This document shows, in pieces, positions 24,837-32,836 of a stretch of DNA of 35,411 bases (its first letter is position 1; every line of letters begins with the position of its first letter). The position numbers and the translations under genes were made by a program. The DNA is from a virus: the IMG/VR virus record IMGVR_UViG_3300034190_001251, positions 1 through 35,411 of that record; one strand, written 5' to 3'. Under the pieces are notes generated by a model. That model was not told where the DNA came from and searched no databases. It saw nothing but the letters and a program-made list of their open reading frames with translations.

Positions 24837-25527
24837 AGCGATACACTCCACTTATATACTTAACCCAGAAAGGGTATATGTTCTCTCTGCAAGATAGTCT
24901 GTTTACTGCATGATGATAAAATATATCATCCCCTAAATACACTCCGCAATGGTTTCCTACATTCGCCATTACTTTAAAAATAAGTAGATCGTTCTCTTTC
25001 ATAGTGCCGTCTTCTACTTTATGAAAATTCCAGGTTTTGATGTATTCATCTGTGAAGTAGTCTAAACCCTTATCCCACCAATCATCTTCGAATAATGCCC
25101 TTGTAGGTAGTTGTATCCCTATAGACTTATAATAATCTATGCCTGCCTCTAAACAATCTGTAACCCCGAACTGATAGTCTCTACCCATTAAGGGTTTTTC
25201 TTCCTGTACTGGATCAAGTTTAACAAGCTCCATACCGGGATAGCTAAAGATATAATAAGGGATTTTAAGAGTATTACATTGATCTACATCGCACTTACTC
25301 GGTTCAGGGCTTGCATCTGGATGACTGTGTACAATTCCTACTATGTCGCATCTTTGCGCTATCGAAATATACTGCCTAGAGTCTACTATAAAGTCCTCTT
25401 CTCCTTCTGCTACGTTATCGCAAGGAAACCACTTTAAGGAGCCTTTAACAACTCCAAGTACCCCACAACCTTCTTTGGGATACCATTTTTCAAAGTGTTG
25501 TTCTATCTCTTCTAAAAACTGGATCAC
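24826..25527 (-). CDS. K: Tail tip assembly protein K: JAMM peptidase plus NlpC/P60 domain
   Basis: This 233-residue protein carries two protease-like domains. The first is a JAMM/MPN domain with Glu19 (KEGCG), then His67 and His69 in HSHP, followed after six residues by Ser77 and Asp80: an intact zinc motif. The second is NlpC/P60-like, with Cys125 in YQFGVTDC, His193 in GNHCGVYLG and a third polar position at His205 or His206. This is the usual gpK arrangement. In this family K works in assembly of the tail tip, and the NlpC/P60 part may cut peptidoglycan during DNA entry. The start overlaps the L stop as ATGA, which implies coupled translation. Confidence 0.9.
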   Translation of the reverse strand: MIQFLEEIEQHFEKWYPKEGCGVLGVVKGSLKWFPCDNVAEGEEDFIVDSRQYISIAQRCDIVGIVHSHPDASPEPSKCDVDQCNTLKIPYYIFSYPGMELVKLDPVQEEKPLMGRDYQFGVTDCLEAGIDYYKSIGIQLPTRALFEDDWWDKGLDYFTDEYIKTWNFHKVEDGTMKENDLLIFKVMANVGNHCGVYLGDDIFYHHAVNRLSCRENIYPFWVKYISGVYRYGA

Positions 25528-26666
25528 TTGTACTTTGTACTCCCTGGATAAGCCCCGAAAGGAAGTACATTAAGCGTGTTTCTGTCTCCTCTCGGAGGTT
25601 GATCAGCTGTTGCTGAAGCGATGGGTATGGATTGAAATCTGCACTTACACGAAGAGATCTCTTTACCGCATACGTCAGCACGAACCCAATATATAGATTT
25701 ATTTACTGGAGTTTGGTTTGTAGCAGAAGAAGGCGCTATGTATCTCCATATTGTTTCTTCGTCTAAAGTGGCTCCGTATTTTACGTAATCTCCTGCAACA
25801 TAGTCAGTTTTTGAACTACTATAATCTGTATATAAATAAACTTCTCTCCACTGATCTTCTTCTACGCCTGGCTCATTATTAATATTATCTTTCGTTTTAG
25901 ATACAAATACTTTTAAAGAATGAGTAACATAATCAATAGGTGTATAAGTAGCGGTAGAGGACCAAGCAGGTGCAGTAGTACCAAAAGGTACTAAAGGTAT
26001 ATCGTCTTGCGTAAAATAAAAATGATGGGCTGTAGTAACGCCAGGGCTGTCTAAAACTACCATTTCTCCGTTTTTCTTCCAACTACAGGCACCAACAGGA
26101 GTACTTTGTGATAAGCCCTGATAAACCCAACTGCAGTACTTACCTACAATTACTCTTCGTGGTAAAGTTATGCCTTCTAAATCAAAAGGAGAGGCTAGTT
26201 CAAAACTGATAGATACATTATTCTCTGAACTAATTCTATCAATAATATACTCTCGAATAGGAAACTCTGTAGGTAGTGTGACTGGATTAGTCACGGTATT
26301 TTCTTGAGTACCATCTTTTAGAAACTTTCGAAAAGTCTGTCGGCGAACAAGTGTTTTACCAATTAAGTCTTCATTTGTAAGACCTCCAAGAGCATCTTTA
26401 AATACACTTGTTACGTTTGCCATGGTAATGGTAGGTCTGGACTGGGCGCCATCTGCTGCGATTTCCATTCCATCAATTAAAATTGGTAGAGCTAAGTAGG
26501 TTCTCATGGCGCTACCGTCTCTATCGAGGAACTGTACGTTATCTAAGTCCTCATCGAGGCCTGCATGAAAGTACGCATATGCTCCGTCTATCTCTATTTC
26601 AAATAGGGTTACAAGACCGCTATCTACATAATGGCCTTGTACATCTGATGCAATTATATCACTCAT
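25524..26666 (-). CDS. L: Minor tail protein L with inserted carbohydrate-binding-like modules
   Basis: This 380-residue protein lies between M and K, as in lambda, but is about 150 residues longer than lambda gpL. Lambda gpL binds an iron-sulfur cluster through four cysteines. Here the candidates are Cys178, Cys194, Cys333 and Cys340, with a fifth, Cys342. The 7-residue gap between 333 and 340 fits the last pair of the family. Between 194 and 333 lie two short aromatic modules, near 233-273 (PAWSSTATYTPIDYVTH, EDQW) and 279-328 (YTDYSSSKTDYVAGDYVKY, SIYW). They resemble type 3 chitin-binding/CBM5/12 repeats. The first ATG base overlaps the M stop. L forms part of the hub at the tail tip; sugar binding is inferred. 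Confidence 0.87.
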   Translation of the reverse strand: MSDIIASDVQGHYVDSGLVTLFEIEIDGAYAYFHAGLDEDLDNVQFLDRDGSAMRTYLALPILIDGMEIAADGAQSRPTITMANVTSVFKDALGGLTNEDLIGKTLVRRQTFRKFLKDGTQENTVTNPVTLPTEFPIREYIIDRISSENNVSISFELASPFDLEGITLPRRVIVGKYCSWVYQGLSQSTPVGACSWKKNGEMVVLDSPGVTTAHHFYFTQDDIPLVPFGTTAPAWSSTATYTPIDYVTHSLKVFVSKTKDNINNEPGVEEDQWREVYLYTDYSSSKTDYVAGDYVKYGATLDEETIWRYIAPSSATNQTPVNKSIYWVRADVCGKEISSCKCRFQSIPIASATADQPPRGDRNTLNVLPFGAYPGSTKYK

Positions 26667-27031
26667 TATTCGTATACTCTGTTAAAAGTTGCAGTACAGC
26701 TATAGTATTCACCATAGTCAAATACCTTATTCCACGTGGGACAAACTACTTTAATAGTTGTCTCCCCGCCTTGATTTGTGTCTGGGATTGTAAAGTCAAA
26801 AGGTACAACACCTCTATTTGTGTCAAAGAAAGTTACAATGTCGTCAATATCTTCTTTTGTACGAGTATTGAAAGATAGGCTAAAGGTTTCTTTCAGAGTG
26901 TTGATACCGTCTGGTAGTCTTTGCTCATATCCGTCTCCAAAAGAAGCTAAACGAACCTTTGGTTGTGTAGCTCTCGATAACATCTTATCGGGAGTTACAA
27001 GTGTAACCCCTACTGTAAATCCTATTGCCAT
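26666..27031 (-). CDS. M: Minor tail protein M
   Basis: This 121-residue protein has the gpM signature: PKVRLASFGDGYEQRLPDGI near residue 24, then ETFSLSFNTRT, and a C-terminus TWNKVFDYGEYYSCTATFNR. Length matches the family (lambda M is about 109 residues). M attaches at the end of the tape measure, below the tail tube. The ATG overlaps the tape measure stop by one base, and the stop overlaps L in the same manner, so H-like, M and L are translationally coupled. Confidence 0.92.
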   Translation of the reverse strand: MAIGFTVGVTLVTPDKMLSRATQPKVRLASFGDGYEQRLPDGINTLKETFSLSFNTRTKEDIDDIVTFFDTNRGVVPFDFTIPDTNQGGETTIKVVCPTWNKVFDYGEYYSCTATFNRVYE

Positions 27032-30000
27032 TATGCTACTCCATACGGGTTCAATATACCGCCTGATCGTTTCTGTGCTTGTAGTTCTTTTTGTACAGCT
27101 TCTGCAATGGCTCCGCCTAACTTATCCATGTCAGGGCCAGTACTACCTTCTGTACTGGTTTGTCCACTACTGCTTACATTAACAACTACGTTATTAGTTT
27201 GTTGTCCACCGTTCTGCATCTCTACAGGTATTGAGCGACCATTTGGAAGAGGTACCACTGCTTCAGTTCCGTGCAATACTGCAGGGTATCCAGCACCTGG
27301 GCCTCTTGCTACGCCTCCCGTAGCGTAGCCTGAAACTTTTTCTCCGTCTGACATAATGCCACCAGTTCTTGCTCCTGGTATGCCCATAAAGTTTCCGAAG
27401 GCTGAACCCTGAAACATCGAAAAAACCATTTGTTTTGCAATCATTGAGGCTAGGTCTGCTAAAATAGACATTGCCATGCTCGAGAATGCTTGCTTTGCAC
27501 TTTGAGTACCTGTAACAATAGCTGCAAATGCTCCGCTCATACTTTGAAAAACACTGTCGCCCAAGTCTTTAAGCCCTGCTGTAAGAGGTTCTAAATCTGC
27601 GGCCTTCGTTATTAAGTCCGCGACTACTTGTTTTGCAGCTGTAAGAGCTTCTGTCTCTTCTTCACCAAGAAGCTTTATTATGGCTTCGCCTCTCTCAGGG
27701 AGAGCTGCTATTATTGTGTTGATAGAGGCTAAAACATTATCCATAACTTTAGTAGAGCCGAGAGACTCCGCTTGAGCCAGCAGAGCCTTAGCTGCGTCGC
27801 TGCCTGCAGGCTTGGTCGCTGCCTCCAGTCGGAACTCTTTTGCCAAAATTTCTCTTTCAATTTTTAGCTTCTGCATTTCCATCTGTAGAATCTGCATCTT
27901 AAACAGCTGAATATCATTATCTTCCTCTTGTAGCTTTTTTCTTAAAGCAAAGTCTGCTTTAATATCTGTTTCTGTTTGAGCAAGTCCTCCAGAAGCTACT
28001 GAAGCCTCTGCTTTAGCCTGAACATAAGAAGAATTCTGCAATAAACCCCCAAACCCAGGACCTCGTGATGCGGCTTTAACAGCTCTCGCACCTTCAGCTT
28101 TTGTTATTGCCTGTCGTCTTTTTGCAATACTAAGAGACTCTTTATCGAAGTCTAAAAGCTGTTTTGAAACATTCACAAGTTTCTGGTTAGATTTTAGGTC
28201 GAAGAGGCTCAGCTCTATTTCTTTTAGTTGCAGTTTTAGTGAGAGCTCTTCATCCATTAAGCCATTTTGGGTTCTGAGAGTCGCAAGGTTCTCTTTAATT
28301 ATAGCTACTCGTGCTATTTCTCCCTCAGTTATTTCACCTCCAGACCTTTTGACATTTGCATATATATTATTAAACTCTTGTACTAAGCTAGTCTGCTTTT
28401 GTAGATTTCCTGTTTTTTTAACTTCCAGAACAGCTATAGCTTTAGTTACAGGGTGTTGCATAGCCTGTGCTTTTATCATCTCTCTAGCATTTCTTAGGCT
28501 CGCTATCTCGCTAGAGCGTTTCAGATCATTGATATCTTTTAAAAACTTTAAGTTTGACTTTATTAGTTTTATTGACTCTTCATTGGCCAGGGTAAGCTTA
28601 CCTTGCATATTAAGCTTTTCGTAATTTGCTAGTTCTGCATTAAAGTCTTTCATGGCTTTTTCTGCAGTATTTAAAGGAGCTAAGCCTTGCGTAAAGGTGC
28701 TCATAGATTTAGCACTATTACCGCTTAGAACTGATATGTCATTTAGTGTTCGTCCTAAGTTAACAGCGGCCATACGCGCTGCTTCAGTATCTTTTGCCGA
28801 AGCATTTATATCGTTTAACATATCTCGATATGCAGTAAAAGCCTTCATCTTTCCGAATCGCTCTTCAAACAAGTCTAAGGCATCCGTTTGCTTAGTAATA
28901 AAGGCAAGAGCACTTTCTTGTTCATCAGTGGCGCCTGCTACTCTACCAGCCCTGCGCTTACCTTGGGGTCCCGAAGATCTTAATGAGTCTTTCTGATTTT
29001 GTATGTTTTGAGCAATACGAGCATCCTTAATAGCTTGCTGCATAGCCGCAGGTCCTGCAGATCCTGCAAGATTACCGATTGCTGCACCGAAGGCCGAACG
29101 GCCTGCCCCGCCTTCGGTAAGTATCCTTTGAGTTTCTACAAACATCTTGAACTCTTCGTTTAACTCTTTTATCTTATTTCGATAGTGTTCTGTAGCTTGA
29201 GCCGCACTACTCATTGCAGGCTCGGCACTTTTAAATACGTTGTATATCATAGTACCAGCAGTAACAATTAAACCAATCCAGCCCAAAGCCCCTAAAATTT
29301 TTGAACCCCACGTTAGCATGAAAGCCCCGAAACCTTTAATTGCTGCAGAGGCTCCTAGATAAGCTCCTTTGATTCTAACAGTGTTTTTCACTGCTTTAAC
29401 TTCTGTTATATCACCTGCTACTTGTAGAGCAGTGTAGGCTTTTTGCATGTCTCTAACAATACTAACAGCTACACCTTTGTAGATGCCTTTTATGACAACA
29501 CCATTTTTAGAGGCCCCCGTTTTTAGGGCGGCGTCCGTAGCTCTCATAAAGGTTGTAGAATCTCTAGGTCCCAGCTTCTCTCCTTTACCTACTTGTGCTA
29601 AGAGAGTGGAGCCTTTACCTGTTGTAGACTTTTGTGCTTGTAAAGCTATGCGGGATGTTGTAGCTAAGTAGTCTTTTTGACTAAGGTTGGCGGCATCAAT
29701 GGCTGCTTTTATCTTAGTGTACTCTGCTTTTTGGATGTCTGCAGTAGCTTTAGTCTTAGCTGCAATGTCTACCATGTTAAAGCCCATTGCTTTCAAAGGA
29801 CCTGTTAGTAGTAACGCAAAAGAAGCGCCCGCGAGTAAGGGTAAGTCAGTTAGTACTTTTGCTAAAGCTTCTGCTACAGGAATTAACATGCTCTGTATCT
29901 TCATCACGACTTCATCAAGAGCTACACTTAACTGTGCGAAAGCGTTTACCGTGCCGCCACCTGTAAGGTCTAATATCTTACTATACTTTCGTTCGGACTG

Positions 30001-30672
30001 TTCTAGTACTTCATTAACTACTGCCTGGCTTCTTTCAAATGCCGTTAAGTCATCAGCGCTTTTGTTTATAGTTTTTCCGTAATCTTCTGTAGCTTTTTTA
30101 AGTCTCAGAATAATACCCAATTCATCAAGTAATTCTGGTTCTGCTTTTGTAACACCTCGAATAAGGCGGTTGAAAGAGTCTGTAACATCTCTACCAAGAA
30201 CGGCAGAAGCATCTTTAGCAGCTTTACCTAGACGTACAAGCTGATCAGCATTGAGACCTGCTGCAGTACCGATAGCGGTGGCCTGCGCTGCGTCTCTGAA
30301 GGCTACCTGAGCACCCGTAGCTTCCATAATATCTTTAGTCATGCTTTTCATCGCAATACCGGTACCAGCAGCATAAGCTAACTGACCAGCTTGCAAAGTT
30401 TTAAGATCTCCAGCTCTTTTGAAAAAACCAAAAGCAGCAGTAAGAGCAAACATCTGAGCAGCGAAAGCAGCATAAGCAGGAACTAGCACTCCACCCATAC
30501 CTTGAGACATTTTCGAGAATGCCTTGGTAGAGTTAGAGGTTGCGCCTGCAACACCTTTTTGCTTTCTGCTGTAGTTATCAGCAGCTGCACCAGCTTTTTT
30601 TGTATCGTTGGTTACTTTCTTTAAAGTACCTTTATCGTCTACTATTATACCAACTTTTACGTTATTTGCCAT
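27031..30672 (-). CDS. Tape measure protein
   Basis: This 1213-residue protein is Ala- and Lys-rich and mostly helical. Hydrophobic stretches lie near residues 62-86 (VLVPAYAAFAAQMFALTAAF), 275-300 (LLAGASFALLLTGPL) and 460-485 (GALGWIGLIVTAGTMIYNV). They are typical of tape measures that enter or cross the host membrane. The C-terminal part (SGYATGGVARGPGAGYPAVL, HGTEAVVPLPNGRSIPV) is the conserved end. In the family the length of this protein sets tail length; about 0.15 nm per residue would give roughly 180 nm (inference). The ATG overlaps the stop of the chaperone T frame by one base. It follows the G-T chaperone gene, as expected for its partner. Confidence 0.95.
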   Translation of the reverse strand: MANNVKVGIIVDDKGTLKKVTNDTKKAGAAADNYSRKQKGVAGATSNSTKAFSKMSQGMGGVLVPAYAAFAAQMFALTAAFGFFKRAGDLKTLQAGQLAYAAGTGIAMKSMTKDIMEATGAQVAFRDAAQATAIGTAAGLNADQLVRLGKAAKDASAVLGRDVTDSFNRLIRGVTKAEPELLDELGIILRLKKATEDYGKTINKSADDLTAFERSQAVVNEVLEQSERKYSKILDLTGGGTVNAFAQLSVALDEVVMKIQSMLIPVAEALAKVLTDLPLLAGASFALLLTGPLKAMGFNMVDIAAKTKATADIQKAEYTKIKAAIDAANLSQKDYLATTSRIALQAQKSTTGKGSTLLAQVGKGEKLGPRDSTTFMRATDAALKTGASKNGVVIKGIYKGVAVSIVRDMQKAYTALQVAGDITEVKAVKNTVRIKGAYLGASAAIKGFGAFMLTWGSKILGALGWIGLIVTAGTMIYNVFKSAEPAMSSAAQATEHYRNKIKELNEEFKMFVETQRILTEGGAGRSAFGAAIGNLAGSAGPAAMQQAIKDARIAQNIQNQKDSLRSSGPQGKRRAGRVAGATDEQESALAFITKQTDALDLFEERFGKMKAFTAYRDMLNDINASAKDTEAARMAAVNLGRTLNDISVLSGNSAKSMSTFTQGLAPLNTAEKAMKDFNAELANYEKLNMQGKLTLANEESIKLIKSNLKFLKDINDLKRSSEIASLRNAREMIKAQAMQHPVTKAIAVLEVKKTGNLQKQTSLVQEFNNIYANVKRSGGEITEGEIARVAIIKENLATLRTQNGLMDEELSLKLQLKEIELSLFDLKSNQKLVNVSKQLLDFDKESLSIAKRRQAITKAEGARAVKAASRGPGFGGLLQNSSYVQAKAEASVASGGLAQTETDIKADFALRKKLQEEDNDIQLFKMQILQMEMQKLKIEREILAKEFRLEAATKPAGSDAAKALLAQAESLGSTKVMDNVLASINTIIAALPERGEAIIKLLGEEETEALTAAKQVVADLITKAADLEPLTAGLKDLGDSVFQSMSGAFAAIVTGTQSAKQAFSSMAMSILADLASMIAKQMVFSMFQGSAFGNFMGIPGARTGGIMSDGEKVSGYATGGVARGPGAGYPAVLHGTEAVVPLPNGRSIPVEMQNGGQQTNNVVVNVSSSGQTSTEGSTGPDMDKLGGAIAEAVQKELQAQKRSGGILNPYGVA

Positions 30673-31100
30673 TAGCCTTTCACATTATGGGTGAAATTCT
30701 TTCCACCGCCGGAAGAAGATTTCTTTTCTTCTGCTTTACGTTGCTTGTCTGCCTCTTGTGATCTATATTCTATTATGGCGCTTTCATAAAGCTTCATAAT
30801 ATATAACATTGTTCTAGGTTCTTGTACGTCATAGAGCTTGAATAAGTATTCTATATTGGACCAGTCTTTTCCGACATAGGTTCCAGACATACCTTCCCAT
30901 CTGTCAGGTAAAAAGCCAGATATAAAAAATGCCACTTGAACCTCATACGGAAAATCCGATGGGTCTAGCGGCATCTTTTGTGGGTCGGGCTCTTCCCCTA
31001 ATTGTTCGCAAATCAGTAAGTACTTATCAAGATCTATCTGATTAGAAGACTTTACATACTTCTCAAGTAGGGATTTTATTTCGCCTACTTGTTCCCAGTA
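30672..31100 (-). CDS. Tail assembly chaperone T frame, expressed as a G-T fusion by -1 frameshift
   Basis: This frame has no good start of its own. It is open from the slippery site at 31100-31106 to a TAA that overlaps the tape measure ATG. Read through a -1 slip, the fusion from 31507 has 278 residues: 136 from G and 142 from this frame. The T part begins YWEQVGEIKSLLEKY and contains FFISGFLPDRWEGM and ENIEYLFKLYDV-like helices, with a charged C-terminus (AEEKKSSSGGGKNFTHN). A short version could start at the ATG at 30974, but the arithmetic and the slippery site favour the fusion. In lambda, G binds the tape measure with G-T, and T recruits the tail tube protein. Confidence 0.85.
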   Translation of the reverse strand, partial: YWEQVGEIKSLLEKYVKSSNQIDLDKYLLICEQLGEEPDPQKMPLDPSDFPYEVQVAFFISGFLPDRWEGMSGTYVGKDWSNIEYLFKLYDVQEPRTMLYIMKLYESAIIEYRSQEADKQRKAEEKKSSSGGGKNFTHNVKG

Positions 31101-31106
31101 AAATTT
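31064..31106 (-). promoter_or_regulatory. Programmed -1 ribosomal frameshift site in the tail chaperone gene
   Basis: The slippery heptamer A-AAT-TTT (31100-31106, minus strand) is in the zero frame of G, seven codons before the G stop. It fits the X-XXY-YYZ rule. After an 8-base spacer, CAAGTAGG (31084-31091) pairs perfectly with CCTACTTG (31064-31071) around a 12-base loop. Slip, spacer and stem match the layout of known -1 stimulatory sites. Confidence 0.85.
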
Positions 31107-31507
31107 TCTAAAGCACTCACTGTTTCTGTAACCCAGGAGTCGAAATCAGTAGAGTTCTTCATAAGAAGCTCTGCGTTTTCTTGTGAGAAAGCTAGTGTAT
31201 CTTGTGGGTCAAAAGCCGACACATCTACCAAAAGAAGCTCTTCTAGGTAACAATATTTAAAGCCTGACCAATTCTTGATAACTGCTTTACAGTATTCTAA
31301 TAAGAAAGTATCTTCGTCAAGAAGTTCTTCCGGCTGACGAGTCTTTTTACTAAACTTAGTAGTAACACACTTTTTACGTAATTTAACTAACTCTTCACGG
31401 GCTAGGTAGCATAAATCAACTGTCATGCCTTGGAAACCTGGGAAGTCTAATGTTACAGTTTTACTTGGTGTCATTAGAGTAGCTAATGAAATGGGGGTAT
31501 CGCTCAT
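31085..31507 (-). CDS. Tail assembly chaperone G
   Basis: This 140-residue protein starts at an ATG with AAGGA seven bases upstream. It contains TVTLDFPGFQGMTVDLCYLA near residue 18, a basic patch KKCVTTKFSKKTRQPEE near 45, and FLLEYCKAVIKNWSGF near 67. The C-terminus (DSWVTETVSALENFTG) includes the slippery site. Size, position between tube protein and tape measure, and the frameshift into a second frame mark it as the gpG-type chaperone. It is the first gene after the promoter and terminator at 31543-31613. Confidence 0.88.
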   Translation of the reverse strand: MSDTPISLATLMTPSKTVTLDFPGFQGMTVDLCYLAREELVKLRKKCVTTKFSKKTRQPEELLDEDTFLLEYCKAVIKNWSGFKYCYLEELLLVDVSAFDPQDTLAFSQENAELLMKNSTDFDSWVTETVSALENFTGNK

Positions 31508-31542
31508 GTTTTAATCCTTATTATTAAATTATGGGAACAAAA

Positions 31543-31564
31543 CAGGGGTGAAAAATCACCCCTG
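31543..31564 (-). terminator. Intrinsic terminator between the tail tube gene and the chaperones
   Basis: CAGGGGTGA and TCACCCCTG form a perfect 9-bp stem with a 4-base loop, followed on the minus strand by TTTTGTT. It follows the tail tube gene but lies downstream of the promoter at 31585-31613, so it would act on transcripts from both. Confidence 0.85.
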
Positions 31565-31584
31565 CTTCGATTTTCTATTTACAT

Positions 31585-31624
31585 AGTATATTTCAAAAGA
31601 CCATAAAAGTCAAGAAATATTTTT
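31585..31624 (-). promoter_or_regulatory. Sigma70-type promoter with A-tract, upstream of the tail chaperone genes
   Basis: It has TTGACT (31608-31613), a 17-base spacer and TATACT (31585-31590) on the minus strand. AAAAATA (31618-31624) lies three bases before CTTGACT. It begins within 20 bases of the tail tube stop. Transcription would start near 31578, then meet the terminator hairpin at 31543-31564 before the G start. Confidence 0.8.
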
Positions 31625-31631
31625 AACTATG

Positions 31632-32774
31632 TTATAGTGCTACGCCTTTGTACTCGATAACTACTTCATCAGTTCCGCCAATTGTAGAAGGCAGGCCATG
31701 GAAAGCAGTAGTCAATGAAACCACATCAGAAATATCATGTGCGGGAATTTCAAAGTGGGCAGTTGGGAAGCTGAACTTAACTACTGGATTAGTAGAACTT
31801 GCAGTACCGCCAACAGATAGATCTACAGAGAACGAGTTAGTAACAATACTTGTTGCTCCCATCAGGTCATCAAAAAAGTCTGCGCTATCACCAGCACCAG
31901 CACCATTCAAATAGCAGTCTAAAGAGCCGGAAACACTACGAGTACCAGTTACATGGCCAAGTGGAGTATTTACACAACCCAGGGTTGAAGGCGTTAAGAA
32001 AGTAATATTATTACTAATAGTAACACTTCCGCCTGTCAATACTAAGTTATAAGCACCTGCTCCTGCTCCTGGGAACGTGGCAGTGTCAGCAGCAGTAATA
32101 GCTACTGTGCTAAGACGGTTACGAATAAAGTTACTTGTAACAGAACAAGCAGTACCTTCATTAATTACGTTAGCAAGAGCAACACCGAGGGCTGCATTTA
32201 GAGCAGTTTGATCGGACTCTTCAATCAAAGAAGCAAAACCAGACCAATCAATAGTAGCAATACCATCAATATCAAAGTTCATAGTAGCTTCATTTACACA
32301 GCCTTTAGTCATCTTGTAGATAGTAGGGTTAGTAGCATCTGGAAACTCGAACCAAATGGTAGCTTCGCCGAGTACAGAAACATTCGACTCAGAAAAATCA
32401 ATAGTCTGCTCAGTAAGAGTAGGTGCGCTTTGGTCTGTAAAAACACCTGCTGCATAAGCAGCTGGACCGCCCATAAGGGCCCACAATACTTCTTCTACTG
32501 CGTGATGGTTTGCTGCGGTATCCGCTGCACCTACACCAGCACCTGATGAAACAAAAGGACGAGCATAAGTTGAGAAAGACCATTCAGCCGGAGCCAAAGA
32601 ATCATTAAATAGCTTACGACCACGAGTGCTTGTACCACTCATCTCATTGAGCGTAACTTCTACGTTATTTGTAGATTGTGAAAAAGAAAAGCCGTCAAGT
32701 ACAGGAATATCCCACATCTTACCGCCGTGTTGTACATATACTTTTACATCTCTGCTAAAATATAGTTGTGCCAT
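31632..32774 (-). CDS. Major tail tube protein
   Basis: This 380-residue protein starts at an ATG with AGGAG upstream. The first part (SRDVKVYVQHGGKMWDIPV, then GFSFSQSTNNVEVTLNEMSG and LAPAEWSFSTYARPF) is typical of phage tail tube proteins. The remainder is strand-rich with low charge (TIDWSGFASLIEES, SFSVDLSVGGTASS, VKFSFPTAHFEIP). It is longer than lambda gpV, so an additional C-terminal region is likely. The gene stands between the tail terminator and the G chaperone. It is followed by a strong terminator, in keeping with a product needed in high copy. Confidence 0.9.
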   Translation of the reverse strand: MAQLYFSRDVKVYVQHGGKMWDIPVLDGFSFSQSTNNVEVTLNEMSGTSTRGRKLFNDSLAPAEWSFSTYARPFVSSGAGVGAADTAANHHAVEEVLWALMGGPAAYAAGVFTDQSAPTLTEQTIDFSESNVSVLGEATIWFEFPDATNPTIYKMTKGCVNEATMNFDIDGIATIDWSGFASLIEESDQTALNAALGVALANVINEGTACSVTSNFIRNRLSTVAITAADTATFPGAGAGAYNLVLTGGSVTISNNITFLTPSTLGCVNTPLGHVTGTRSVSGSLDCYLNGAGAGDSADFFDDLMGATSIVTNSFSVDLSVGGTASSTNPVVKFSFPTAHFEIPAHDISDVVSLTTAFHGLPSTIGGTDEVVIEYKGVAL

Positions 32775-32836
32775 AGTTTATCTCCTATGTATCTTGAAAA
32801 GACTAGGACGTGAACGTCTGTTCGTGCCTGTATTTT

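Noticed and set aside
24837-24851. The GTG at 24851 as start of the I gene
   Set aside because: The ATG at 24836 has GGAG at a good distance, while the GTG has none and would increase overlap with K.
30672-30974. The 100-residue frame starting at the ATG at 30974 as an independent gene
   Set aside because: The frame is open further upstream to the slippery site, no ribosome site precedes the ATG, and the fusion with G gives an exact codon count and the expected chaperone layout.
31091-31097. GGGAAC as the frameshift site
   Set aside because: In the G frame it is read GGG AAC and does not fit the X-XXY-YYZ phase. A-AAT-TTT nine bases upstream does.
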